From positions 27,786 to 91,785 of the forward strand of contig VAZV01000128.1 of the NCBI GenBank assembly GCA_005884765.1: DNA of 64,000 bases, given 5' to 3'. The stretch comes from Alphaproteobacteria bacterium. Lineage in GTDB: Bacteria; Pseudomonadota; Alphaproteobacteria; Rhizobiales; Xanthobacteraceae. The position numbers and the translations under genes are program-made. Below, piece by piece: positions 8,461 to 17,774 of the stretch (its first letter is position 1; each line of letters opens with the position of its first letter). Under the pieces are notes generated by a model. The model was not told the origin of the DNA. It saw only the letters and a program-made list of their open reading frames with translations, and ran no database searches.

Positions 8461-9366
8461 ATGCTAAAACGATGGCTTAGTGCAACCGCTCGAACAGCAG
8501 GGTTCGATATTTACAAAGCGAATCGCGGGCTATCGCCATGGAGCAATACGGTCCATGATTTTTATCCTGTTCAGCCAAAACCTCGCTGGAAAAAGGGAAG
8601 CCAAACGTTCGAACATCTTTGGAAGGTTCTGAATGAAAATCGGAACGAATATGAAGGATTCCTAGAGACATTGGGCCGCAATAGCGACGTTCTTCACTCG
8701 ATTAACCGGGAACAGAGGTCTGCAACGGGTCCGTTTTGGAATAACACTTGGTTTACCGCCCTCGACGCCGCAGCTCTGGTGAACTTCATAGGCTGGAAGA
8801 AACCCTCGCGATATATTGAAGTTGGATCGGGAAATTCTACAAACTTCGCACGCTTTGCCATCGATTTTTGGCGTCTCGACACCGAGATGTTGTCGATTGA
8901 TCCGAAGCCACGGCGCGAAATCGATCAGCTTTGTCCCAAGGTCATTCGGAAACCATTGGAAGAATGCGATCTAGACGTCTTTGACGTCCTTGATCGTAAC
9001 GATATTCTTTTTTTTGATGGGTCGCATCGCGTATTTTCGAACTCTGACGTTACTGTTTTTTTCTTTGAGGTGCTTCCACGACTCAAGCGAGGAGTAATTG
9101 TGCATATCCATGATATTTTCTTTCCAAACGATTATCCTGAGGAGTGGAACAACAGGCTGTACAATGAACAATATTTACTGGCTGCGATGCTTATGTGCGA
9201 AAAACCGCCATTCAAAGTGATCGCTCCCATTCAATTCATCTGCTGCGATGACGATCTTGCGCGGAGGGTGAAACGTATCTTCGCGGCATCGAGCAATGAG
9301 ATTCCGTTTTACTATCCAGACAGCCCGCGCAAGCCGGGAGCGTCATTCTGGCTAGAAATCACTTAG
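8461..9366 (+). CDS. SAM-dependent methyltransferase-like protein in the EPS locus
   Basis: A 301-residue soluble protein starting at an ATG preceded by GGAGGT at good distance. It has a class I (Rossmann) methyltransferase core of the Methyltransf_24 kind: motif I is YIEVGSGNSTNFARF, the acidic end of strand 2 is MLSIDPKPR, strand 4 is ILFFDGSHR, and VIVHIHDIFFP follows. The DGSH and HIHDIF stretches resemble the metal/substrate region of cephalosporin-hydroxylase and sugar O-methyltransferase relatives. It probably modifies a sugar of the exported polymer, but that is inferred from location. The gene is clearly richer in A+T than its neighbours (for example 8990-9180), which suggests recent acquisition. 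Its last 15 bases overlap the convergent glycosyltransferase gene. Confidence 0.7.
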   Translation: MLKRWLSATARTAGFDIYKANRGLSPWSNTVHDFYPVQPKPRWKKGSQTFEHLWKVLNENRNEYEGFLETLGRNSDVLHSINREQRSATGPFWNNTWFTALDAAALVNFIGWKKPSRYIEVGSGNSTNFARFAIDFWRLDTEMLSIDPKPRREIDQLCPKVIRKPLEECDLDVFDVLDRNDILFFDGSHRVFSNSDVTVFFFEVLPRLKRGVIVHIHDIFFPNDYPEEWNNRLYNEQYLLAAMLMCEKPPFKVIAPIQFICCDDDLARRVKRIFAASSNEIPFYYPDSPRKPGASFWLEIT

Positions 9367-10617
9367 TTGAGACATCTCGGCTTTTGCCACTGATCTTGAA
9401 CTGTTTCCTGGGGATATTCGTGTAGTGTCGACAATGAACTCCAATAACTTTTGACCTAACCGCACCGGATCGAACAAATCTGCCTCTTCGGCCAAATTGG
9501 CTCTCCAAGTTTCCAAGATCTTAGGCTCTATCAAAACGCCTTCCAACGCCCTGCGCCATGCGTCCGTATCCCCGGCACGCACCAACAACCCATTGCGCTC
9601 ATGATTTACAAGCTCAGGGATCCCGCCCTTATCGCTTCCAATAACTGGAAGCCCCTGGCTTAGGGCGTGAATTACGACCCCTGGTGAGTTCTCCCGCCAG
9701 ATGGAAGGAACGCAAAGGACGTCGCTTCCCTGCATAAAATTGCTCACTTGCTGCTGTGTCACATGCCCATGAAACCGGCACCATCCGCGGTCTCCAAATC
9801 GCTCGCGTAGCAGATTTGCTTCCTGACCACCGCCAAGGATATTCAATTCGAACTCGAACGACTTTGCCACCTCATCGAGCGCGTTCAAGAGAACATCCAC
9901 TCCTTTTGCAGCATGCAAGCGCCCCACGTACAAGAATCTTACTTTCGTGCCGGCTGCGCGGATAGCGGTGGGTTCCGGATACGTGTTCGCATTCAGCAAA
10001 ACAGCATTGAGATATTTTTTCACCGAAATGTATTCGGCCGCAGCTTCCAGGTTAGCTCTTGAAGGCGAGCAAAATGCCAGCCGTGCGATGCTGGAGACCG
10101 CGGAGAAACGAAGCCTTCCAATCACCTTGCATGCTGTGCAGCGCCTGACGCACTCTTTACCGTTGCTGAACATACCTCCTTTGAAGCAAACGAGGTTAAG
10201 GTCGTGCATGAAATAGACGGTTGGTATATCGCGACGTCCAATTTCGTAGAGGCTGTTATAACCGAGACCCGCGATAACATGCACCATGGTGCAATCAGGT
10301 TGAAATTCATCGAGGACCGCGGACATTTTTCGCCTGTTGTCGGGATCAAGGTGATCCTGCAAATACCACAATGGCTTTTGCCATTTGGGTGCATTCGCAT
10401 GCGTGCTGTAGGTGTATTGCCGGCGATACCTCAAGCGCCACACTTCTAGTCCATCAATCGTTTCACCTTGAAGCTCTTGTTGGCCCTTCTCGGCAGCCGT
10501 CAAGACCCCCATCTGGTGACCTTGCGAGGCCAGCCACTTGGTCAAATTCAGAGCCGAATCTTCTCCGCCTCCATAGACGTACGGAGGGAACGTGGAAAAG
10601 ATCGAAAGAATCTTCAT
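9352..10617 (-). CDS. GT4-family glycosyltransferase
   Basis: A 421-residue GT-B fold enzyme. The N-terminal domain begins MKILSIFSTFPPYVYGGGED, with the glycine-rich acceptor-side loop of GT4 enzymes. The C-terminal domain shows VRFLYVGRLHAAKGVDVLL, FHGHVTQQQVSNFMQGSDVLCVPS and SPGVVIHALSQGLPVIGSDKGGIPELV; this last E-x7-E-like nucleotide-sugar motif is altered at its first position (SPGVVIHALS). A cysteine cluster (CVRRCTACKVIG) in the linker region is unusual and could bind a metal. It should add a sugar to a lipid-linked repeat unit on the cytoplasmic side; donor unknown. Transcribed leftwards, converging with the methyltransferase gene. Confidence 0.85.
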   Translation of the reverse strand: MKILSIFSTFPPYVYGGGEDSALNLTKWLASQGHQMGVLTAAEKGQQELQGETIDGLEVWRLRYRRQYTYSTHANAPKWQKPLWYLQDHLDPDNRRKMSAVLDEFQPDCTMVHVIAGLGYNSLYEIGRRDIPTVYFMHDLNLVCFKGGMFSNGKECVRRCTACKVIGRLRFSAVSSIARLAFCSPSRANLEAAAEYISVKKYLNAVLLNANTYPEPTAIRAAGTKVRFLYVGRLHAAKGVDVLLNALDEVAKSFEFELNILGGGQEANLLRERFGDRGWCRFHGHVTQQQVSNFMQGSDVLCVPSIWRENSPGVVIHALSQGLPVIGSDKGGIPELVNHERNGLLVRAGDTDAWRRALEGVLIEPKILETWRANLAEEADLFDPVRLGQKLLEFIVDTTRISPGNSSRSVAKAEMSQLSDF

Positions 10618-10721
10618 CTGATCGAGAGCTCTAATTGTGGACCGGCCTTAGCTCGATTTGACGACCCGGCTTGGCGTCGCATGCCACTTCCGCGGACATA
10701 GTGAAAAGCTTTGAAGCACGG

Positions 10722-11483
10722 CTATGCGTAAGGGATACCTCGTCGACCGGTGGCTTTTCTAACCATCGGAGAGAGAAGGCGCCGGCTGCCGGTCTTCAGG
10801 GCTTGGGCAATCCCGGTCGGGGTCAGGACGTGGCTGCCAAGATTGCGCCTGGAATCAACATCGGGGTGGTACTGATCTTGAACGCAGGGAGCTGGGTCGA
10901 GCTGAAACACGCTTAAGGCCGGGGCCACCACGGATTCAGGGTGGAACAAGAACCAATCGACAGGCCCAAAGGTGCGAGGCGGACTAGAGGCAAGCCAACT
11001 CGCGACTTCCCGCTTGATGACGTATCCCGCGGCACCCCAGGCGCCCGAATAAACTCGAAAGACCTTCATTTGGCCTGCCTGGGAAATGGGCTTTCGCGCC
11101 AGTTTCATTCCTTGAAGCGTTGTTTCGAACCTTACGATATCTGCGGAGTTGTGGATCCAGGAGGAGTCTTTCAGAAGCGTTGCTATTTCATCCGAAACGT
11201 GAACGTCGTCTTCAAAGACTGCAGCGTATTGATCATCGCCGGATGCGATCGTCGACCAGGCCAATTTGTGACTCAAAAAAATCCCGATCTCCGACGGCAT
11301 CCATTGATAAGGACGCTCGCCATTCTCGGCCAAGGTTCGAAAACTCAGCAGCTCTCGATCGCTCAGCGACGTACCATCGACCGCTGCTATGCGAACAAAC
11401 GAAATACCAAGCTGATCGAATTGTCTCCTCATATGCGCCAAGCGCTCTGCTGCTCGATCCAAATTGATGACATAAGTGCGCAT
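10722..11483 (-). CDS. GT25-family glycosyltransferase
   Basis: A 253-residue protein starting MRTYVINLDRAAERLAHM, the hallmark of GT25 (LPS/procollagen galactosyltransferase type) enzymes. It continues with RIAAVDGTSLSDREL, SEIGIFLSHKLAW, the acidic metal site AAVFEDDVHVSDE, and GAWGAAGYVIKREVA. All expected motifs of the family are present. The usual donor in the family is UDP-galactose or UDP-glucose; here the sugar is unknown. It is one of the transferases assembling or decorating the repeat unit. The start lies 75 bases from the divergent flippase gene, so both promoters must share that short gap. A 104-base gap separates its end from the downstream GT4 gene on the same strand. Confidence 0.8.
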   Translation of the reverse strand: MRTYVINLDRAAERLAHMRRQFDQLGISFVRIAAVDGTSLSDRELLSFRTLAENGERPYQWMPSEIGIFLSHKLAWSTIASGDDQYAAVFEDDVHVSDEIATLLKDSSWIHNSADIVRFETTLQGMKLARKPISQAGQMKVFRVYSGAWGAAGYVIKREVASWLASSPPRTFGPVDWFLFHPESVVAPALSVFQLDPAPCVQDQYHPDVDSRRNLGSHVLTPTGIAQALKTGSRRLLSPMVRKATGRRGIPYA

Positions 11484-11558
11484 GAGTTTACATCGTACTC
11501 CCGAGCAGCATCAGAACTTCGTCAGTCCAGCTTGAGTGATCTGTCATGATCAGACATC

Positions 11559-13130
11559 ATGTCGCCGTCCTTAAGCCCCAGCGATCGAATTGGTTCCAAT
11601 CCGGGCGCGATCATGAGTAGCGGAAGCGAGTTCGCAGGGTCCCCTGCCAATCAGCCAGTGCTGGCCCATCGTGCCACGTCGGGCGCCATGTGGATCGCGC
11701 TCGAAATGGGCAGCACCCAGGCAACGTCGCTGGCGGTGTTTGCGGTCATGGCCCGCTTCGTTACCCCTGCCGATTTCGGCCTGATTAGCATCAGCTATCT
11801 GGCGATCTATACTTTCAAAACCCTGGTGATCGACAACGTCGTGTTGGCCGTGAGCCGAAAGACGCAGCCATCGGATCTCGAATATACCACCAGTTTTTGG
11901 CTAACCCTTGCACTCGCGGCTATCGCGTCACTTGCCACCTTCCTGTCGGGGGGAATGGCCGAGCGGCTGATGAATGCGCCTCACCTCAAGGACGTGATGT
12001 CCGCCATGAGCGTAATCGTCTTGTTTATGGGATTAGCCCGCACCCACGAAATGCGCTTAATTCGACTGTTTCAGTTTCGCACCCTGGCATTCCGTGGCAT
12101 CGTTGGAACAGCCTTGGGGGGTGCAATTGGCGTCGCTCTTGCCGCGCGCGGCTATGGGCTCGTCGCATTGGTCATCCAGCAAATTTCAACCAGCGCAATA
12201 TCGCTGGCTCTTCTTTGGGCATCCTCCTCTTGGACTCCCTCCTTTCGTATCTCGAAAGAAACAGCCCTCGAAACCCTGTTCTTTATGCGAACGATGGCGC
12301 CTTCAAGCATCCTGAACGTCGCCAGCCAAAACTGCGATACGTTCCTCGTCGCCTATTTCTTCGGACCCGCCAACGCAGGCATCTATGCCATTGCGAAACG
12401 CCTGCGGCTGGCCCTGCAACTGGTTGCGGCTACGCCAATCAGTGGCGTCGTTTTTCCCACGCTCGCCGAAGTCCAGGCCGACGGTGAGCGATTGAAAAAC
12501 GTGTCACAACGAATGATAGTTCTGATTTCCTTCATTTGTGTGCCGGTCTTTGTGGGCTCGTCGAGCATCGCCCGTGAAGCCATTTCTGTGGGCTTTGGGC
12601 AGCAATGGGCGGCCGCGGGCCCTATCTTTTCGGTGCTTGCACTGGGAGGAATCTTCGCCATCTTGCAAAATGTCAGCGATACAATGTTCATTGTGAGAAA
12701 CCGGCAAATCTGGTCGCTCTATATCGTGCTCATCCAGACCGCACTTGCGGTTCTGCTGTTTTTTCCAATAAAAATTCTGGGGCCGGCCTACCTGGCAGTT
12801 CCTTTCATTTTGCCTTACGCGGTGACGTTTCCCCTTTCGGCCTTCCTGGTTTCACGGCTAACAGGCCTTACTTTCTCTGAATGGCTGACCTCCATAATGC
12901 CATCCCTGGCTTCATCTGCCTTGATGTTCGGCGCGGTCAAGCTGATCGATTCCAGCGTAACCTTTCCGAATAACCTGTCGCAAGCAGCGCTCTGTTCGGT
13001 TTTAGGCGCAGTCGTTTATTTATTCGTGATGCTGATTGTTAGCCGAAGAACAGTGGTATCAACGTTCGGCCTCGTCTTGGATCTGGTCCACTCGCGCCCG
13101 TTGCATGCGAAACTCGCGCGGCACGGATGA
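11559..13130 (+). CDS. Wzx-like polysaccharide flippase (oligosaccharide flippase superfamily)
   Basis: A 523-residue inner-membrane protein with about 12-14 hydrophobic helices. Past a polar leader the core starts HRATSGAMWIALEMGSTQA and continues with ARFVTPADFGLISISYLAIY, the N-terminal signature of WzxC/RfbX-type transporters. FFGPANAGIYAIAKRLRLALQ is the usual mid-protein signature. It should flip undecaprenyl-PP-linked repeat units to the periplasm for the Wzy-like polymerase. The ATG at 11559 and one at 11613 are both in frame; the second removes 18 polar residues. Its last 72 bases overlap the convergent glycosyltransferase gene, so the two share sequence on opposite strands. Confidence 0.85.
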   Translation: MSPSLSPSDRIGSNPGAIMSSGSEFAGSPANQPVLAHRATSGAMWIALEMGSTQATSLAVFAVMARFVTPADFGLISISYLAIYTFKTLVIDNVVLAVSRKTQPSDLEYTTSFWLTLALAAIASLATFLSGGMAERLMNAPHLKDVMSAMSVIVLFMGLARTHEMRLIRLFQFRTLAFRGIVGTALGGAIGVALAARGYGLVALVIQQISTSAISLALLWASSSWTPSFRISKETALETLFFMRTMAPSSILNVASQNCDTFLVAYFFGPANAGIYAIAKRLRLALQLVAATPISGVVFPTLAEVQADGERLKNVSQRMIVLISFICVPVFVGSSSIAREAISVGFGQQWAAAGPIFSVLALGGIFAILQNVSDTMFIVRNRQIWSLYIVLIQTALAVLLFFPIKILGPAYLAVPFILPYAVTFPLSAFLVSRLTGLTFSEWLTSIMPSLASSALMFGAVKLIDSSVTFPNNLSQAALCSVLGAVVYLFVMLIVSRRTVVSTFGLVLDLVHSRPLHAKLARHG

Positions 13131-14372
13131 ACGTTCCACCCCGTCCAGCAAATCGACAAACTCGTTGCTTTGGATATGTTTGTTGTGGATTTCCAGATAC
13201 CGCTCGCAATCACCAGACCTATCATCGGACGATGCGAGAAATTTGCGAATAGTCCTTTGATCCAACGGAAAAACACACGTCTCGAAGCCAGGAATAAGCC
13301 CTTCGCACGCCTGCAATGACGCAAATACCGGCCGCGCATATTGAAGGGATTCAATAATCTTGGTCTTTGTTCCCCCGCCGCTAACCGGGCAGATCGACGC
13401 ACGAGACTTCGAATAGAGCTCGTGCAAGTTATCGACATATCCGAGAATGAACACGCAACTTGTCGTGCTCGCAATATCCCTGACAATCTCCGCATCGCCG
13501 ACGGAGCCTGCAATCGCAAGCCTGCAGTTAATTCCGGCGGAGATGAAGTCGATCAAGAATTCGCGGAGGCCGATCACATTGAAATGGTGCTTGGTGCCGA
13601 CAAACAGAAGGTCGTAGGCAAAATCGCAAACCGGCGGCGTTCGAACAACTGAGTGATCGCCGAAATCGTTCAAATAGGGGAAGAGCACAAGCTTTGGTCG
13701 ATCAATAAGCGATCGGCCGATCAGCCATTCTGCGTAAGAATTGCTGAGTACCATCGTTGAGGCCTCTAAGATTCCCAGTTCGCGGCGCGCACGCAATAGA
13801 ACTGAAAGATGATAGGTGGGGCGCCCCGAGACCCGTCTGTTCAATAAAAATTCAATATCGTTCTGATCGATGATCCAATCCTCGCCAACCAACCCGTTGA
13901 AGTAAGTTACCGTATGGGCATAGCCCACGATCAAGAGCCGCGGTTTGCCGTCCTTGATCTGCTTCCACTTTGGAGCGATTCCGGGAACGCGAATTTTCAG
14001 CAGGCGCTTGGTCAGTTTGGGAAAACATGTGATCAGCAGGTTCTTGCATAACCGAAGGGGCTCATCGAAGACCGACCAGGCTTCAATTTTCAGGTTGAAT
14101 TCCGGGAATTGCTCCGCGAACACGGCCTCGTCGATTGCTCGCCAGTTGTTCTTTCCGGCTTTGGAACTGGAGCGGTAATTCTTCGAATAGACGGTCACAC
14201 GGTGGCCCCGTCGTCGTAGGAAACGAAGCAATTGTAGCGCTCGGTTAGCACTCCCTTCGGTCATCCCCATGAAATTATAGGCATAGGCAAAAACAATGCC
14301 TTCCGATCCTTCCGATGTCGGCGCTGGCTTTGCCAATGAACTACACCCTCGCTCCGGACCACCACTGACCAA
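13059..14372 (-). CDS. glycosyltransferase (GT4-like, GT-B fold)
   Basis: A protein of about 425-437 residues. The N-terminal domain reads IVFAYAYNFMGMTEGSANRALQLLRFLRRRGHRVTVYS, a glycosyltransferase opening with a glycine-rich loop replaced by a serine/alanine one. The C-terminal half holds DLLFVGTKHHFNVIGLREFL, CVFILGYVDNLHELYSKSRASICPV and GGGTKTKIIESLQYARPVFAS, the usual GT4 donor-binding layout. The substrate is unknown. The start is uncertain: a TTG at 14372 lies inside the 3' end of the preceding GT4-GT26 gene, and other candidates are a few codons downstream. Such overlap implies translational coupling in one leftward operon with the fusion gene and the priming transferase. The 3' end overlaps the flippase gene by 72 bases. 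Confidence 0.75.
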   Translation of the reverse strand: MVSGGPERGCSSLAKPAPTSEGSEGIVFAYAYNFMGMTEGSANRALQLLRFLRRRGHRVTVYSKNYRSSSKAGKNNWRAIDEAVFAEQFPEFNLKIEAWSVFDEPLRLCKNLLITCFPKLTKRLLKIRVPGIAPKWKQIKDGKPRLLIVGYAHTVTYFNGLVGEDWIIDQNDIEFLLNRRVSGRPTYHLSVLLRARRELGILEASTMVLSNSYAEWLIGRSLIDRPKLVLFPYLNDFGDHSVVRTPPVCDFAYDLLFVGTKHHFNVIGLREFLIDFISAGINCRLAIAGSVGDAEIVRDIASTTSCVFILGYVDNLHELYSKSRASICPVSGGGTKTKIIESLQYARPVFASLQACEGLIPGFETCVFPLDQRTIRKFLASSDDRSGDCERYLEIHNKHIQSNEFVDLLDGVERSSVPREFRMQRARVDQIQDEAER

Positions 14373-16194
14373 GCACCCGCATCAGAAACACCGGATTGCC
14401 CAACAGGTAGCGACGCCATAGCCGCCCGGGCTCGCGCAACAGCCGATACAGCCATTCCAGTCGCGCCGCGCGCACCCACGGCGGCGCCCGCGAGACGTCT
14501 CCTGCGAGAAAATCGAATAGTGCGCCGACGCCGAAGCCCAGGCGGCAGCCAGTGGCCTCGAGATTTTCGGCAAGCCACATCTCCTGCATCGGGTTGCCCA
14601 TGGCCACCAGCACGACATCGGCCTGTGATGCGATGATCTTGGCTCGGATTGCCACGGTGTCGCCGGTACGGGAGTAGCCATTCTGACAACCTGCGATCCG
14701 GTGCCGACCGCCGCAGATCGCGATCAGCCTCGCGGCCGCACGTTCGGCGACCCCGGAAGAGCTTCCAAGAAAAAATATTCGATAACTGTTCCGCGTATTC
14801 CTGAAGTAGTACGGCGTAAAATCGGTGCCATTCAGATTTTGCGGAAAGCTTGACCCGAACAGGATGCGGCTTGCGGCGTCGACGCCAACGCCATCGTTCA
14901 TCACCAGGCATCGCTTCAAGACGGCGCAGAACCTGTCGTCGCTCGAAGCAACGTTGAGCGCGTTGGCGTTGGCAAAAGCGACGATCGTCGAGGTGGCCTG
15001 GTCGTATTCCGCATCGATCTTGTCGACCGCCTCGGCCCGGGTGCCGACAAAGACGGGCACGTCGAGAATGGTACGGCGCCTCGCACCGAGCACGTCGTCA
15101 TAGAATGACTGATAGCGCCGCGACACATGCTCCCAGCTGTGGCGTGAAGCAGCCGCCATCGATTTTTTCCGAGACGACGAATAGTCGTCCGCGGCTTCCT
15201 GCCATCGCTGCAAAAAAGCCGCAGCAGCGCCATCGGCCTCGTCAAAATTCACGTTCAAGCCAACGCCGCTGTCTGCGATTAACCGCTCGAACGGCGCAAT
15301 TTTGCTCAACAGCGGAAACAGGCCCGCCGACATACCCTCGATCGCAGCGATCCCGAATCCCTCGTATTCGGAGCAGGACACAATGATCGAACAGCTCCCG
15401 ATCAGCTTCCTGATCTGTGCATCCCCAGGCGATTCGACGATCGTGAGCGCGTCGCCGACGCCGCAGGCATGGGCCAACCCATGCAGTTGCCGCACGCCAA
15501 GATCCCACGGCTGCCCCGCGATGGTCAGTCTCCAGTCAGCATCACGCCGCAGCAGCGCGGCAAGGAAGAGGATCAGCCGGTCGAGCCGCTTGTTGTCCGA
15601 GAACCTGCCGATCCAGATCATCGACTTGACAGGATGCCGCGACGCGGCGTCCTTAAATTTCGAGATGTTCACGCCGTTCTCGATGCAGACCAGGCCGCGC
15701 GCCCTGATCCGGCTAAACTGGCTCTGGTCGATCAAGCTCACTGCGGCGACACCGTCGTACCAAACCATCGATACCCGTGTGACCGTGGCAAAGTAGATTT
15801 GCTTGAGCCGCGCGGCGAAAGACGTATGGAAAAATCCGCCGTGGGTGGAGACGACAAGCTTCTTGTGGTGCAGCAGCTTGGTCCAGGCCAGAAAGTCGAA
15901 GAAGAAATCGATCGCATGCACGTGAACGACGTCGGCATCTCCGATGTGCCGCAAGGCCGCCGGGGCGATCGGATAACGCGAAGATCCGACAAATGGTATC
16001 CTGATAATTTCGATCCCGGCGATCGTCTCGCGCGCCGCGAGCTTCGCGGGTTTGTCGGTTTTGAACAACCTGTCCAGCGTTATGACTCGCACCGTGTGGC
16101 CCTCGCCAGCCTGTCGCGTGGCGAGCTCCCAGACGACGCTCTCGAATCCACCGATGGCCGGATAAAACTGGCGAACCACGTGCACGATACGCAT
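14341..16194 (-). CDS. GT4-GT26 (WecG/TagA/CpsF) fusion glycosyltransferase
   Basis: One uninterrupted frame of about 617 residues holds two transferases. Residues about 1-375 are a GT4 enzyme: MRIVHVVRQFYPAIGGFESV with the acceptor loop, SMIWIGRFSDNKRLDRLI, and CSEYEGFGIAAIEGMSAGLFPLLS with the E-x7-E donor motif. From about residue 380 begins a WecG/TagA/CpsF (GT26) domain: VPVFVGTRAEAVDKI, FANANALNVASSDD, VMNDGVGVDAASRIL, VVLVAMGNPMQEMWL and GFGVGALFDFLAGDV. In xanthan synthesis GumH (GT4) and GumM (GT26) are separate, so a fusion could couple two successive sugar additions. The ATG at 16194 sits just after the priming transferase gene's stop, with TGAGG as a possible ribosome site. Both active-site regions look intact. 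Confidence 0.85.
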   Translation of the reverse strand: MRIVHVVRQFYPAIGGFESVVWELATRQAGEGHTVRVITLDRLFKTDKPAKLAARETIAGIEIIRIPFVGSSRYPIAPAALRHIGDADVVHVHAIDFFFDFLAWTKLLHHKKLVVSTHGGFFHTSFAARLKQIYFATVTRVSMVWYDGVAAVSLIDQSQFSRIRARGLVCIENGVNISKFKDAASRHPVKSMIWIGRFSDNKRLDRLILFLAALLRRDADWRLTIAGQPWDLGVRQLHGLAHACGVGDALTIVESPGDAQIRKLIGSCSIIVSCSEYEGFGIAAIEGMSAGLFPLLSKIAPFERLIADSGVGLNVNFDEADGAAAAFLQRWQEAADDYSSSRKKSMAAASRHSWEHVSRRYQSFYDDVLGARRRTILDVPVFVGTRAEAVDKIDAEYDQATSTIVAFANANALNVASSDDRFCAVLKRCLVMNDGVGVDAASRILFGSSFPQNLNGTDFTPYYFRNTRNSYRIFFLGSSSGVAERAAARLIAICGGRHRIAGCQNGYSRTGDTVAIRAKIIASQADVVLVAMGNPMQEMWLAENLEATGCRLGFGVGALFDFLAGDVSRAPPWVRAARLEWLYRLLREPGRLWRRYLLGNPVFLMRVLGQWWSGARV

Positions 16195-16205
16195 GCCGAC
16201 GTGCC

Positions 16206-17774
16206 TCAATACGCGTTTCTATGGCGCAGCACTTCGGCAAACGTTCGAAGCAGGATCAGCAAGTCGAGCCCAACGCTCCAGTTGTTGATGTACCAGAGAT
16301 CGAAGTCGATGCGCTTCTTCATCAACTCGACTTGCTCCGTCCTGCCCCGAGCGCCTTGAATTTGCGCCCAACCGGTTATTCCGGGTTTGACGTGATGCCG
16401 GAATGCGTATTCCGACAGCAATCTGCTGTAGTAGCCATCGTGAGCGAGCGCGTGCGGACGCGGACCGATCAAAGACATGTCGCCGAGCAGAACGTTGAAT
16501 AGCTGCGGCAGCTCATCGATACTGGTGGCTCGCAATATTGCGCCGAACCTGCTGACGCGTGGATCATGTTGTGTCGCTTGGATCACGTTGTTGCCGTCTT
16601 CCATCACCGTCATGGTGCGGAATTTGAAGATCAGGAACCGTTTGGCGTTGAACCCGCTCCGCTGTTGCCGGAAAAACACCGGCCCGGGCGAGTCGAGCTT
16701 GATTGCCAGCGCTGTCAGCAGCAACAGCGGCAACAGCAGCACCAGCGCGATTCCGGCGGTCGCGATGTCGAACACGCGCTTTGCGAATTGCTCGGATTTC
16801 GAAAGCGGTGCCCGCTGGATGCCGACTGCGAACGAACGACCGACCGAGAAGCTGGGGTTTACGATCAGATTGCGAACCTTCTGATCGGGCAAAAGCTGAA
16901 CCGGCAGCGGTGAACTGCGAAGCCTTTCGCGGACGAGCTCGATACTCCTTGTATCGTTCCAACAGAGCGCCAGAACGATTTCTTCGGCTTCGCGGTCACG
17001 GGCCAGCGCCAACGCCGCGTCCAGTGATTCCAGGATGCCCTTGTTGGCCGCCAACGACCAACTTCCGCATTTGGGGAACGCGACACGGGCCACTTCCGTC
17101 AATCCGAACCGGAGCAGTAGCTCCGTCTGACTGATGACCGCCAATTCGTCGCGCAGTCCAACCAAGACCACGCGGCGGCCCTGCACCCGACCCCGCCGCA
17201 CAGCCGATGCCAGCGCCCCCTTCATGAGACTGCGCGAGGCGAACAGCAGCGGAAGCGCCACAAGGGTAAAGCAAATGATCGAGCCTCGCGAAAATTCGAT
17301 GCCGATCCGGAACAGAAACGCCAACAGCGCCAGCAGAAGAGCGGTAAAGAACAGCTGCCAGACGATGCTCGACGTATTTCGTCGAACAGAGAAGATATCG
17401 GAGATCAGATAGAAACCCGACGATCGTCCGATGAGCCCGTAAAGCAGCGCCGCGGTAAGTCCCGCCCCGACATGGAAGTTCAGATTCCACGGCACATGCG
17501 AGATGAACTGCTGGTAGCCGCCTGCTCCCAGCAAGCTTGCCAGCGTAATCGCGGCAGCATCGGCGGTGGCGAACAGGGCTCCGATAGCCGCGCAGGGAAT
17601 CTGCAGCCTCTGGGCCGGCCGGGCTTGATCCAGCAGATCGCCGGCCTCGTCGTTCGCGGCATACTGCCTTGCAGTTTTTTCCCGTTGTCGTGCCGCCGAC
17701 ACTGCGCGTGGAGCCGTCGCGGCCTGATCATCCGAGGCGTCGCCCTGGAATTTTCGTTCAGCGAGAGGCACCAT
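16206..17774 (-). CDS. undecaprenyl-phosphate sugar phosphotransferase (GumD/WbaP/PssY-like)
   Basis: A 522-residue polyisoprenyl-phosphate hexose-1-phosphate transferase that starts repeat-unit assembly by moving a sugar phosphate to undecaprenyl phosphate. After a polar N-terminus come four hydrophobic helices (residues about 65-200), then a CoA-binding-like cytoplasmic domain (VQGRRVVLVGLRDELAVI). A re-entrant helix follows (KRVFDIATAGIALVLLLPLL), then the catalytic bacterial sugar transferase domain: FKFRTM, the DE pair in ATSIDELPQLFNVLLGDMS, LIGPRPHAL and HHVKPGITGWAQ. Length matches the GumD/WcaJ type with the N-terminal membrane part. It is the first gene of the leftward run with the fusion and GT4 genes, and is separated by a 351-base region from a divergent polymerase-like gene. 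Confidence 0.9.
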   Translation of the reverse strand: MVPLAERKFQGDASDDQAATAPRAVSAARQREKTARQYAANDEAGDLLDQARPAQRLQIPCAAIGALFATADAAAITLASLLGAGGYQQFISHVPWNLNFHVGAGLTAALLYGLIGRSSGFYLISDIFSVRRNTSSIVWQLFFTALLLALLAFLFRIGIEFSRGSIICFTLVALPLLFASRSLMKGALASAVRRGRVQGRRVVLVGLRDELAVISQTELLLRFGLTEVARVAFPKCGSWSLAANKGILESLDAALALARDREAEEIVLALCWNDTRSIELVRERLRSSPLPVQLLPDQKVRNLIVNPSFSVGRSFAVGIQRAPLSKSEQFAKRVFDIATAGIALVLLLPLLLLTALAIKLDSPGPVFFRQQRSGFNAKRFLIFKFRTMTVMEDGNNVIQATQHDPRVSRFGAILRATSIDELPQLFNVLLGDMSLIGPRPHALAHDGYYSRLLSEYAFRHHVKPGITGWAQIQGARGRTEQVELMKKRIDFDLWYINNWSVGLDLLILLRTFAEVLRHRNAY

